This document shows, one piece after another, positions 16,301 to 26,800 of a stretch of DNA of 64,000 nt. The stretch's first letter is position 1. Every line of letters begins with the position of its first letter. The notes below the pieces were generated by a model. That model ran no database searches, had not been told where the DNA came from, and worked only from the letters and a program-made list of their open reading frames with translations. A program made the position numbers and the translations under genes. Origin of the DNA: Sinonovacula constricta (Eukaryota > Mollusca > Bivalvia > Cardiida > Solecurtidae); contig CM017564.1 of the NCBI GenBank assembly GCA_007844125.1, positions 27,691,158 to 27,755,157 on the forward strand, given 5' to 3'.

Positions 16301-17462
16301 ATATAATCAAAGGAATGTGTGTGAAATCGAGGGATCCAAAACGGAGGTGAACTATTTAACGACAGAAACGAATCTTGATTAGACAGACCGTGACAATAAT
16401 TGTAAAAAGGCATAATTATAGATCACTTACGTGAGTAATATAATGATGCAAAACTTAGTCACGGTTGCTATCCGTTAAAATTATTCACTTATATAAACTG
16501 ATGGTTTACATGTATTGTATAACATTTTATCAATACTAAGTCTTAACATGAACATGTCACAGGATTTACATGATCATATGACTACATGTGTTGTAAGTCC
16601 TGTTATTACAATATTTTTCTTCAGTAATATCTCAACAGTGTATATGAATAAAATGATAAATAAGTGTAAGAATTGTTTATAATTTGATAAAGGATTTTTG
16701 TAAATACCTTGGCATGCATTTTCGGCCGTAAAATTATCTAAGACATCTGCGTATGATTTCAGTGTTTCAAGGACACCTTTGCCGACAGTCTGCATCTGAA
16801 CCAACGTAGTCTACAAAAAAAAATATTATTCGATACTTAAATGAGGTCAGTCTTTCTACATATTTAATTTAAAGTAATCACTTCTACATAAAACAAAGCG
16901 CATGTCACCAGACAGTAAACTTTCCTACAAACATCATTAAGTACTTTTGATGCCTTTAACATGTGACCACACATGCCCATATTTGAGAAAATGTTCCATG
17001 TTGATTTCAAACAAAGCGCATTTTTGTGACTGTCTAATGACAGTGTTTTTTAACTCGGCGGTGTGGGTTAGACGGGTTATAAGTCAGATATTCCAAGAGG
17101 TTTATTTACAGGCCATTTGAGCTCCCTTTTAAATACCTTTGTTTCTTCTCTTTTGGTGACAGGGTTTACAGCAATAGTATGTTGTATTGGGATAAAATAG
17201 TGTTGTAGATTATAAAGCACAGGTGCTTATTTTATAAGAGTTTATAAGTTTTGCTGGTAGCTCAGTTAGTAGAGTGCCCGGTAGGTATGTTTTAGAAGGT
17301 ATTTCGTTTGAATCCTCCCAATGGAGTCCCACTCGTACTGTCTCTGATACACAATACTTATGTTAAATAATATTTTATAATTTGAATTTGCGTTACATTT
17401 ATACCATTGTACTCCGTTCTTAAAGCAGATGGCGTACTTTTGGTTCCAGAAACATTCCCCAT
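7148..17462 (-). CDS. P1: myristoylated coiled-coil / alpha-beta domain protein (849 aa, six exons)
   Basis: I do not recognise this as a named family. Exons in coding order: 17462-17397, 16810-16708, 13379-13297, 11751-9912, 9593-9369, 7380-7148. They join in frame (2550 nt) with phases 0,1,0,1,1, the same as in P3 and P4. Residues 1-84 are the short N-terminal region starting MGNVSGTK, which fits the N-myristoylation consensus. Residues 85 to about 697 are coiled coil, including seven 46-aa units. The last ~150 residues form a putative Rossmann-like domain with strand cores TLVLCINASRLG and VAVIVLHHK, then FDMAF and a terminal amphipathic helix ILEFLKYR. The promoter with ISRE and kappaB sites is at 18188-18512. 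Known: such sites mark interferon/NF-kappaB-inducible genes. Inferred: a membrane-anchored oligomeric immune scaffold or effector. Intron 2 carries a dead BEL/Pao element. No disabling change was seen. Confidence 0.8.
7380..9368 (-). other. P1 intron 5
   Basis: This non-coding intron of about 2 kb holds a few scattered units of the 20-bp word ATACCAAAACCTACATT (about 7900-8150 and 9330-9370), the seed of the large arrays in P3. It also holds one copy of the dispersed repeat GCGAGGTTGGAGCGCTCCAC (8987-9180). Confidence 0.7.
8987..9180 (+). repeat. Dispersed repeat family II (GCGAGGTTGGAGCGCTCCAC)
   Basis: About 190 bp, starting GCGAGGTTGGAGCGCTCC and continuing through a GACCGTT..GGCGGTAACTGCTG block to CTCGTCTCTGTGTT. 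Other copies: 15021-15235 (+), 22458-22655 (+, its segmental duplicate), 30765-30877 (-) and a short piece at 36471-36505 (-). It has no ORF. The class is unknown. Confidence 0.65.
9369..9593 (-). CDS. P1 exon 5: first half of the C-terminal domain
   Basis: 225 nt, phase 1 to phase 1. The acceptor is ATTGGCAG and the donor G|GTAGGT. It encodes DLQIWFQRTDILTQV, a helix, and then the hydrophobic strand TLVLCINASRLGTDVSMAL. It is 75 codons, exactly as in P3. This exon has been deleted from P2. Confidence 0.85.
9912..11751 (-). CDS. P1 exon 4: coiled-coil exon with seven 46-aa units
   Basis: 1840 nt, phase 0 to 1. The acceptor is TTTGTTTCAG before AAATCGGG and the donor ACTG|GTAGGT. A conserved head (KSGLLHMQSILQSIKTLD..) is shared with P2, P3 and P4. 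An acidic/polar linker follows, then degenerate and regular coiled-coil repeats, and a conserved tail with ENSHLNEQLRRQRTG. Glu, Gln, Lys, Ser and Leu dominate, with hydrophobic residues at heptad-like spacing and no prolines across the array. Confidence 0.85.
10069..11034 (-). repeat. Coding minisatellite in P1: seven 138-bp (46-aa) units
   Basis: Seven successive units begin LSTKTxxIxSIxxELQ and end ESQNKELQxx, giving 966 bp = 7 x 138. Forty-six residues are neither 6 nor 7 heptads. They fit five heptads plus one hendecad, which keeps the coil continuous. Units are almost identical at DNA level, so the array expanded or was homogenised recently. ORFs on the opposite strand across it are shadows. 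Confidence 0.9.
13297..13379 (-). CDS. P1 exon 3
   Basis: 83 nt. The acceptor is TTTGGTGTAG and the donor GAG|GTGAGT. It encodes PEQKWKLKGKTDDSGQQYIR and then ETRDSLE after a codon completed from exon 2 (Ala). Basic N-terminal half, helical C-terminal half. Confidence 0.75.
13900..14850 (+). pseudogene. Decayed BEL/Pao-type retrotransposon pol fragment in P1 intron 2
   Basis: Short coding islands in shifting frames match landmarks of BEL/Pao polyproteins in the right order: an ADYYWELV motif (14209-14235), a short LxxFxxLxxxGI stretch (14400-14450), KLPW (14533-14544), an SxHHxVxK block (14723-14745) and SLNDCL (14808-14829). Stops and frameshifts separate them, so the element is dead. It is absent from the duplicate intron in P2, so it was inserted after, or lost since, the P1/P2 duplication. 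No terminal repeats could be delimited. Confidence 0.6.
15021..15235 (+). repeat. Dispersed repeat family II copy in P1 intron 2
   Basis: It starts GCGAGGTTGGGGCGCTCCAC and shares the later GACTGACCATTCCAAGGC and CCCGTCTCTGTGTT blocks with the copy at 8987. It lies about 170 bp beyond the BEL/Pao relic. Confidence 0.65.
16708..16810 (-). CDS. P1 exon 2
   Basis: 103 nt (34 codons + 1). The acceptor is TTTTGTAG and the donor CAAG|GTATTT. It encodes TTLVQMQTVGKGVLETLKSY and a short helical remainder ending NACQ. The core LVQMQ..G..V.ETLK is shared with P2 and P3. Confidence 0.8.
17252..17320 (+). repeat. tRNA-like relic in P1 intron 1
   Basis: Box-A-like TGGTAGCTCAGTTAGTAGAG and box-B-like GTTTGAATCC lie about 50 bp apart with no cloverleaf closure. 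A diverged duplicate is in P2 intron 1 (27561-27630). It is probably the head of an old tRNA-derived SINE, not a functional tRNA. Confidence 0.5.
17397..17462 (-). CDS. P1 exon 1: start codon and myristoylation motif
   Basis: ATG at 17462-17460 sits five bases after the acceptor ATTACAG, so an upstream 5'-UTR exon must exist. It encodes MGNVSGTKSTPSALRTEYN followed by GIN. The donor is taken as AAT|GTAACG so that the exon is 66 nt and phase 0 like P3. A GTATAA at 17404 is an alternative donor but would break the phase. Confidence 0.75.
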
Positions 17463-18187
17463 GTCTCCTGTAATTAAAAACAATCTTTTTTCAAATGATA
17501 ATAAGAACTCAAGTTGTTTTTCAATACATATTTTCTAATTTAACCCGAATCGATCATTGTAAGGGAATATCTAGATGATATAGTTACCTCCGATTGTCTC
17601 AATTGTGCCACTAACTTTAAACAAAACCTGTTAACTCTAGATTTGGCTGTGTTAAAGTTCGATTATGGCATTCTCATTAATCAAAGGGCATAAGGAGAGC
17701 TGACTTACCTTATCAAAAAAGATGTTTCGTTTTAACACTGGATAACAGATTGATACAATTTACGGTTGATTTTACAAACTGTATTTATATTTCAGGAATG
17801 TTTTGAAATAGATGCAGGAAATTACGTTTTAGTTTACACTAACTTTGTAAATTGGTATTTATATCAATACAGCTGGTTAGCATGGGCGCAGTTTGCCCGC
17901 CAAAGGACATTATATTTATTGATATTATGTTAACTTGCTTAACGTAAATGCATGTTCACGATAATCACCCTCCATTATACCACAATCTTCTCTCTAAAAG
18001 ACCACGTACTCTTTTTAGGAGCAAGAGAAGAAAGAAAAGTATGCACTCATATCCTTGACTTGTCAATACATTAATACAAAATTTTTCTCTCATTAATGTT
18101 TGTACGTACAATGCTGAACACATATTTTAGACACATATCAAGCACGTATCGCTGTTACACGATATCAGCCTACAATTTGAGCTCACT

Positions 18188-18512
18188 GATATATAAACAA
18201 AATTCTAAATGTTGTTTCTTCATTCTATACAGACAACCAGAAGCTTTTCCTACTTTCGATTTCGATGCGCCCTTGAATAATCAAAAATATATATGTGCAT
18301 ATCACAATCACATTCTAACAGCTGCCACAAATATGGCATTACTATATTTTCATTTAGTATCAACTAACGCTTATATGCATTACTTGTTAAACATAAGCTA
18401 TTTTACCTTGATGTGTTGTCTTTTCGAAGTGACGTTGTTGGGAGGCGTTGAATTAAAGGGACATAACTCTTAAGTTTTCGGAAATCCCCGCATTTCCCAA
18501 CCAAACGGAAAG
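18188..18512 (-). promoter_or_regulatory. P1 promoter: TATA, proximal ISRE, kappaB, distal ISRE-like
   Basis: On the minus strand: TATATATC at 18195-18188; GAAATCGAAA (a perfect GAAANNGAAA core) at 18254-18263, 59 bp upstream; GGGGATTTCC (kappaB consensus GGGRNNYYCC) at 18480-18489; and a one-mismatch ISRE at 18502-18511 (CAAACGGAAA on plus). The same order and spacing occur upstream of P2 and P3. Exon 1 lies about 0.8 kb downstream, across a presumed 5'-UTR intron. Confidence 0.65.
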
Positions 18513-19213
18513 TAGCAGTCTTTGTGTATCTATTGTCGAGTTAAACATTTTTCTCATGAATCGATGTCCTTTGGTGTTTTATAACATCAGCAGGCACAAC
18601 ATTTGGTTGTCATGATTAAACGAAATGTGAATCTCTATTTTATTTCGGTAGAGAGGATGATATTAAAGACACGTGTATCCCTATTTTTATTAAGAGTGGA
18701 ACTCTATTAACATTAACTTCAAGATATGCATGTATAAGATATGTAAACGTAATAATTTTTATTCTAGTTGCATACTAATATTATTTAAATAACAAACAAA
18801 CATATACACATACGTGCATATAAGTTATAATATATTGATACAGGGGACAGAAAACATCCGATTTTACATTTAAGAGCAAGTGTCAGCAGTTTTAGTCTAT
18901 TGTGAATGCTGAGCAACACTTTCTTTACTTCCTGACCTTCCTGTACATATCAATATTAAAATTTTAATAACATGGCCAATTAATACTATAAATTCCTTTT
19001 AGATTATAAACCTAATAATTTGGTACATTTACTTTAATGTAAACAAACAAGCATGACAACAATCAAATAATAGTTCATTTTATTATTAATAGAATAAGTA
19101 TGTATGTCTATATAACATATATTTAATCCATGCAAAGCAGAGTTTAAACATTTCATAAAAGAATAGTGTTACTTAATGGTTCCTTATACTATAGAAAACA
19201 GTAATGAAGATAT

Positions 19214-19431
19214 AGGCATGTATTCACCAACCATTCTGCAGTAAGAAATGTTCAAGTCATGGATTTCAATCCATAATATCGTCATTATGTATTTAGCTAC
19301 ATGACACTTTAACTTATCTACTTTCAGCTTAAAGTCACACTGAATAAATAAGCTTATTATTGTTGGTATGAAGATTGAGACTTGGGCTTAAGTCATAATT
19401 TAGTTTTAAGAATGGTTGGTTAATTAGGGCC
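19214..19431. mobile_element. MITE family I copy (segmental duplicate of 5443-5673)
   Basis: It starts GCATGTATTCACCAACCATTC and ends AGAATGGTTGGTTAATTAGG. It occupies the homologous position in the duplicated block, so it was inserted before the duplication. Confidence 0.75.
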
Positions 19432-20364
19432 ATAAAGTAACTGGATGAGTTTGGATGTGTATAAAACGTTAATACAATAACTACAAGCAAGATATACAAT
19501 ATACAAATTGTAACATCAAAAAGATTTGTGTGATATAATGTGCATATAAAATAAATGACGAGTGATGTACGTCTGGCTAAAATATTACAGAGACACAAAG
19601 AGCCCTTCATGGTATTTATTAAAGGCAATGCCATTATACACATATTGTTTCATAGGTCCACAGGTGGATAACACTTATTTGTCCAAATAAGGTGTCTTCG
19701 CACAAACATTAATACAAATCCACATCATGAATTTATCTAAGAATGCGCTGGAGCAACGATTATATCCATTGCAAGCAGTATATTGTTGAATTTTTATTGA
19801 CCAACACATGAAAATTCCCGAATTTTCATACATTTGTTTCAAAACATCTAATATTGTGATTACGAACTGCAGTCAGACAAGACGTAAGTACATGCAGTTT
19901 AGAGATGTTTATGGTGGTAGAGCTGACATGAGCTGATAAGTGGCTTGTAACGTGGGGAAAATTAGGATTCCAGTACAATTAAGGATTTTTTACTGTTTTT
20001 AATTCGATCTTAACATTGATTTTTGCAATATCTTTCTTTATTTGTCACTTTATGACTGTCAAAGTTAATATCAATGTAAGTGCTGTTGGGGGGTAACTCT
20101 TCACTCAGTACATTTTTGTAGTATACTCGTCAAACAAAAATTAGGTTTTTACAGGCTTTATTCCCTGGCACATTTACAGAACTGTCGTAGATATTCTGAA
20201 AGGATTTGTTTAAAATAATAATTAACCTTCTTATGTAAACTAGAAGGATGTGAACGGTAGAACTTTGGGCGATTAAGTATTTTCTTGGAAATTGCTTTCT
20301 GAGATGTATTGCGTCCTACTGTGTCCGTGTTTCTCTTTTTTCAAAACAGCATTATATTAACTGA

Positions 20365-20370
20365 TTTATT
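20365..20370 (-). terminator. Candidate polyadenylation signal of P2
   Basis: AATAAA on the minus strand, 276 nt past the P2 stop, at the position matching the P1 signal. Confidence 0.5.
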
Positions 20371-20645
20371 TCACCAGTACTTTTAACAACAAAGGTCAAA
20401 GTCAATTTCATCCTTACTTTCATTCATGTTCAAATCTCCAGTAATGATATGACTACAAGATAATTAATAGAAAGGTTGAAAAATAAGAAGAATTTTGGTG
20501 TCATTTAGGTTAGGTTCAGAAACATGTCGTCAATAACTAAACTAAATAAGCAATTTTCAAATGTTTCTGTCTTAGTTTGTTTCGTTTTTTACAAATACAT
20601 TGCATAAACAACTGTTGCTGATCGAGGGAAAATGAATGCTTATAA

Positions 20646-20878
20646 TCACTTCATAAGTTCCCTTTGAAATATCCTGTATTTTAAGAACTCTAGAATCCCT
20701 TTTAGTGCCATATCGTTCATACTACAAGGATAGAGCCCTTGTTCGGCCAAAAACGCCATGTCGAAAACGCCTCCAAGGTCTTTGTATTCTGGTGACGTCA
20801 GGACTTTGTCACTAGACTGGTTTGGTAGGGCGTGCTTCGCTTTGTGGTGCAACACTATAACAGCAACGGCTGGGCTAC
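20646..20878 (-). CDS. P2 final exon (exon 6 equivalent)
   Basis: 233 nt. The acceptor is TGATTTTCAG. It encodes SPAVAVIVLHHKAKHALPNQ, SPEYKDLGGVFDMAFLAEQ and YPCSMNDMALKGILEFLKYR, ending ELMK-stop. It is the same length as P1 exon 6. Confidence 0.85.
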
Positions 20879-23800
20879 CTGAAAATCAGACACAGCCGTG
20901 AAAGAACAAAGTAAGAAACGGCTCATCGATAAACAAGTACTGTTTGCCTTACAAGCTAGGGTATATGAGTAAAACACTTTCCGGATTGGACGGAATACAA
21001 AACGGTCAATGGATAATCAGAACATAATACCTTGTCTTGAAACCAATTACAACACATATGAAGTCAAAATTGAAAGAGCGAAGTAATGTGATTTTATTTA
21101 TTCTTTTGTGATAAAAGACATCGTGAAACATGCGCACTCATCACGTTACATATATTTCTAAGAAAACGGACTTGTGGAAATATATATTATAACAAAACTA
21201 CATTTTAATGTAACAAAATATATTTCTAGAAACTCAGTTGTAAATAGTTCACATTGTTTTCGTGGTATTTGGTTTTTGCTTAAACCTTGTAAATTCGTAC
21301 TTAGCAGAATTAAACAAATTACGGCGCATTAGATAAGCTGATGTAGCAGCAGCATCGGAAACACACATTATATGTTAAATAATGTACAGATATTCTGCAA
21401 TCTACATTGCACGTACCAGTGAACCAATCACTACATTGTAATTTGTATTTACCAAATTAGCAAAATCTTTTTTACATGTATCTATATACCAAAACCTAAA
21501 TTGCATTATTTGAAACGAAAGATAAATAAGTATTTTCTATACCTCCATACAAAAACCTACATTGTATCAACCAATGAGCCCAAACATTATATTTTATAAA
21601 TTGCACCAAAAACTTATGTTCAAGGTACTTATGTACCTAGGTAAAGAGTATACATGTTTCATTCTAACACGATCAATGAAACAAATTTCTATAAGCATAG
21701 AATGATTTGCACTATTCTTCTATCAATGCAGGGTAATACAAACGACTTTTCCCACGATGTTTAAAGTAAAAGTATCAACCTTGATGCCGGAGTACTTTAT
21801 GGAATGCGTTAAAATTTGCCAATGGGCTGTTGTATTTGTCCGTTTATGTGCATGGGCAGATCTAGAGTGGGTGGGTAGGGGTGGAGCTGAAATCGTCAAA
21901 GATACGTTCCATGTATCGCCTTATAGATTTTGTAGTTTTGTTCGGATGCTTTTTAGATTATTCTCTCGAGTTTATTATTTGATAACTGCGCATCGGAACG
22001 CAACACCGTGCATATTATAAAATAAAACATTTTTATGTTAAATAGTAACATAACAGCGATTTTAACGGGTTTATATTGCTACATGTATTTTTTCCGGCTC
22101 AGTTAACAGGGCAGATTAGCGATAATCGCTCCAGTAAATAATCAATCAATACATCAATAGCTAAATATGTCATCTTTCAACAAATTGGCCGATAGAAAAT
22201 TGATTAATGTAATCCTCATCGTTAATTTCCTAAGAAAAGTTTTTATTCAAAAAAGCCAACCCAGAAACGGTCTACGTAATACAAAAAGTAATACTTTCCA
22301 TAACGCAATATGTTTTAAAACGAACATACAGTGAACTGCTGATAATGATTGGTACCAGCTTTTAGTCATAAAGGTCCCCGGGACAATTCAGAAATTGGTT
22401 GTCTCGCTTTGATGCGATATCTTTATTTTCACTGTTTGAAATAATACTTCAGGAAGTGCGAGGTTGGAGCGCTCCACAAACCAGGCTTTTGCCGACTGAC
22501 CGTTAAAGAGCCGTTACATGTAACTGCTGTTTGATTTTTGTGTGTGTCTGTGTTGTGTCTCGTCTCTGTGTTTTTGTCACTTTTACATTTATCATGTTTG
22601 TCTTTGTCTAGAGGTAGATTTAAATATCTGTTTTAGTTTTTATATGACGTCTTCTTATTTATCTATTCATCCGCATTTCAATGTTTAAATATATCAATAT
22701 AATTTGTTAGTAGTATTTCGCTAGTGAGTCAAGACTCTTGATTTATTTCTAGGGGAAACAAAATGTGCAGGTACAATACCAAACTGATATTAAACTAAAT
22801 TTAATTTAATAAATGTAATCAGTATGTAATGTTTTGTGTGGCTAGTGTAGTTAAATTTGTATATGAAGAGGCAAAGTCAGCTTTAGGAACATAACAAAAG
22901 AAACTCCTTGAACAAATCTGAAACTAACCTGTCCGCTGTCTTCTAAGCTGTTCATGTAAATGGATGTTCTTCTTTTGTACAGTTTGTACTGTATTCTTTA
23001 ATTCAAGATTAAGTTCTGTCAGAGACTTAATGTCATGTTCTTGCCGCTCAATGGTTTTAATTTTCTCAGACAGTCGCTCTTCAGTTGATTTGAGAATCTC
23101 AGTTTTAGTCCTCAACTCTAACCACAGTTTTTTGTTTGTGTTGTCACTTGTAGAAAGCTGGGACATTAAACTGTTTGTATCATCTGCAGTCTGCTGTTTA
23201 AGACTTTGCAGTTGCGCCTCAACGGATTTAATGTACTCAGTTTTAGTACTTAACTGTGTCTGCAGCTCTTTGGCGTGGCTTCCAGCTGAAGAAAGCTGGG
23301 ATTTCAAGCTGTTTGTATCATTTGCAGTCTGCTGTTTAAGTCTTTGCAGTTCCGACTTAATAGATTGAATGTACTCAGTTTTAGTACATAACTGTGCCTG
23401 TAGCTCTTTGACGAGGCTTTCAGCTGAGGAAAGCTGGGATTTAAAGCTGTTTGTATTATCTGCAGTCTGCTGTTTAAGTCGTTGTAGTTCCGACTCAATA
23501 GATTGAATGTACTCAGTTTTAGTACATAACTGTGCCTGCAGCTCTTTGGAGAGGCTTTCAGCTGAAGAAAGCTGGGATTTAAAGCTGTTTGTATTATCTG
23601 CAGTCTGCTGTTTAAGTCTTTGCAGTTCCGCCTCAATAGATTGAATGTACTCAGTTTTAGTACATAACTGTGCCTGTAGCTCTTTGTTTTGGTTTTCAGT
23701 TGAAGAAAGCTGTGCTTTAAAGCTGTTTGTATTATCTGCAGTCTGCTGTTTAAGAGTTTGCAGTTGCACCTCAAAAGATTGAATGCACTCAGTTTTAGTA

Positions 23801-26800
23801 CTTAACTGTGCCTGCAGCTCTTTGGCGAGGCTTTCAGCTGAGGAAAGCTGGGATTTTAAGCTGTTTGTATCATCTGCAGACTGCTGTTTAAGATTTTGCA
23901 GTTGCGCCTCAATGGATTGAATGTACTCAGTTTTAGTACATAACTGGGTCTGCAGCTCTTTGGAGAGGCTTTTACATGTAGAAAGCTTGTACCTTAATTT
24001 GTGTGTGTCTTCTGCGGTCCGCTGTTCAATCTCATGCAGTTTAGCCTCAATATTTTTTAAGTTCTCTGCTTTAGTATTTAACTCCTTCTGCAGCTCTTTG
24101 ACGTGGCTTTCAGTTGTAGAAAGCCTGGAGTTGATGCTCTGTGAGTCGTCTGGGGTCTGCTGTTCAATCCTTTTAAGTCTGTCCTCAATAGATTGAATAG
24201 TATTTAACTGTTCCTGCAACTCATTGTTGGGGCTTTCAGTAGATGAAAGCTGGGATCTTAAGCTGTCTGTATTATCATTTGCAGTCTGTTGCAGCTTTTC
24301 GTTTAAGCTTTCGACGGAAGAAACAGTCATTTTAATCTGGCCTTGTAATGACCGAACATCAGTTTGCAAACTGGCTATCTCTTGTTGTTTTACAACTTCA
24401 GTTCCAAAACCACGATTTTCAATCTGTGGTCCTCCCTTGCCATGCACCTGGTCCTCAGTTTCCCCTTCATGATTATCAGTGGAGATGGATTCGGAGGTAA
24501 CATAATTCTGGACAGTCTGCTGCCAGGTTTCGTCCAGTGACTGGTGAAAAGATTCACCGAAATGCTGCTTGACAATCGTCTGAATCGAGAAGTCCAAGGT
24601 CTTAATACTCTGTAAAATGGATTGCATCTGAAGAAGGCTTGATTTCTGAAACAAAGGTTTACAACTTCATGGAACTTAACGGCATTTAAAAATAACTAAA
24701 CAATACACAAGCAAAAATTGTTCCACAATATTATAGCACCAAGCACAAATAAAAATTTCTTTAGCAACTTCATAAATATGCAGTTACTATGAATTAATAT
24801 GGGTATAAATAACAGAACCAATGAGTACCAAAACCAGTTAGGGTAGCATAGGTGTTTCTATCCTTTTAGGTCGTGGGTCTAAAACCCCTTCAGGACCCAA
24901 CTTTTGTATTTTGTCACAATACGATATTGTAATATATGTGCATGCATACATGTATGTAACATGTTAAGAAAATACCAGTATCTTGGATGTGTTAACTTAG
25001 TAATTGCATCCAACATTTTGTATACATAAAATACAAGTAACCATAGCATTTAGATCGATGTTTATACGGGTAAATAATTCATGGCCTAACGCAATTAAAA
25101 CAATTTCCATAGTAAGAGAGTTATGAAAATCTAACACTTCTGTGTTTTCTTTTCCTCTTTGTTAATCTCCAAGTGATCCTCATTGTTGTTACATGCGATG
25201 AAGATATCCACTACAAATATATAGCGAATTAAACATACAACATTTTTATACCATTTGCCAGATTTTTATGACTGGGGGCTCATCAAATGAATATTCACCA
25301 CTGTTTCGTACTGTCTTGACTTATAATAACAAAAACAATATGCAGCGTTAGTGAGGCTTTTAAACGTTTTCCACCTTCCCTGTGAAGACTATTTACATGT
25401 ACCAAAATTATCTCTATCGTTTTTTTCGGATAATAAGCCTGCAAGAACAAAGAAAAATCATTTTGTTAAGCTTATGTTTTCGTATTTATTAACACAGCAG
25501 CTAAGTAAAATACCGTATGTACGTTATTACCGTTATTAAGTATGCATGTTATGCAACAATGTATTCAACTGAGAGTAGCAAAATTGCTAGAAATATGATT
25601 TTATTTCAATCAAAATTGATCAAAAACATGTTTAGTTTAATATGGAATAACATAACTATGGTCTTACAAAGTGCCCATTACAACAAATCTGCCTTATAAA
25701 CTTGTGGATTAAAGTCTTAAGATTGTTAATATTAAATTTAGTAAGCATTGCTGTGTAGAAAAAATCATTACAATTAAAATCAATAAACGACATTAAATGT
25801 GTTTAACCTTTCTAGAAACTTATGGATCAGTGTGAATTATGTTGCTAGTCACTATAAACGTATAGGGAAGACAACAAATCTGATTTAATATTTAAGTCCA
25901 GCACTAAGTTTAACCCTTTTCTGTTGCAGTAATTAAAATGTTCAATACAGGTAAAAATTGTACATACATGTACTATAATATAAAAATGTAAAGCAGACAC
26001 AAGTAAAATGAAAAACCATCATAAATGAGTAAGAAGCTTTCTGCTTGCATATATGGTCCTGATAGTTCTGACTCGTGTTATAACTCACCTGTAAAGAATC
26101 CCGAGTCTCACGTATATACTGCTGACCTGAATCATTCTTCTGGCCTTTTGATTTCGATTTCTGTTTAGGAGCTATGCCCAATATTGTAAAATCGTTAATA
26201 TAACGCAATCATTCAGCACATAGCACATGTTTCTTATAAATGAAGCTACTAAAATATTAGCTTTTTGAGAAGATAGTTTCGTTGTCATTTCTTACTTAGA
26301 CTATTACAATGTACATTTATATGGAATCTGTCAGGCTGAAATAAATATAATGCAGTAGAAGGATATTTCCAAAACGGTTGTATGTGCGCAACATTTTACA
26401 AGTTACTTTTTACTGTTCGCAGAAATTCATTTGACACTTGTTTATGCAAACACATTTTTTTTTTAAATTAAAAAACAACAACAAACAAACAAGAACTTAT
26501 GACTAGATACATTGGTATGAAGTTTTATTATGTTACAAATAGATAATTGAGACGTTATCTTTATCTCTATTTATACTGAAAAATTACTCATTAACTGATT
26601 TTTGTAAATACCTTGGCATTCTTCTTCGGCTATAATATAATCTACGAATTTTGTGTAAAATTTTAGTGTTTCGATAACACCCAGGCCCGCAGTCTGCATC
26701 TGCACCAACAGAGTCTACAACAACAAAAAACATGATTAATTAAGCAAAAATCACTGTCTGTTTTTGTTCATGTTTCAGACAAATATAACATTTTTGCATA

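Larger units (their letters stand above)
17512..22660. repeat. Segmental duplication, right copy (partner 3690-9180)
   Basis: It carries the P1 promoter, a family I MITE, P2 exon 6 and P2 intron sequence, in the same order as the left copy. It lacks long insertions, and at its right end it lacks the exon 5 segment that P1 keeps. Confidence 0.85.

Noticed and set aside
17252..17320. Functional tRNA gene
   Set aside because: Internal promoter boxes are present, but acceptor and anticodon stems do not pair. The same applies to 27561, 45770, 48440, 54402 and 56800, which are SINE heads or relics.
23304..23774. 156-codon minus-strand ORF
   Set aside because: It is the shifted frame of the same 138-bp repeats as P2 exon 4.
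22964..24472. Plus-strand ORFs across the P2 coiled-coil exon, and similar ones at 10322-11149 in P1
   Set aside because: Antisense frames stay open only because the coding repeat has a period divisible by three; the minus frame has matching splice sites and conserved paralogs.
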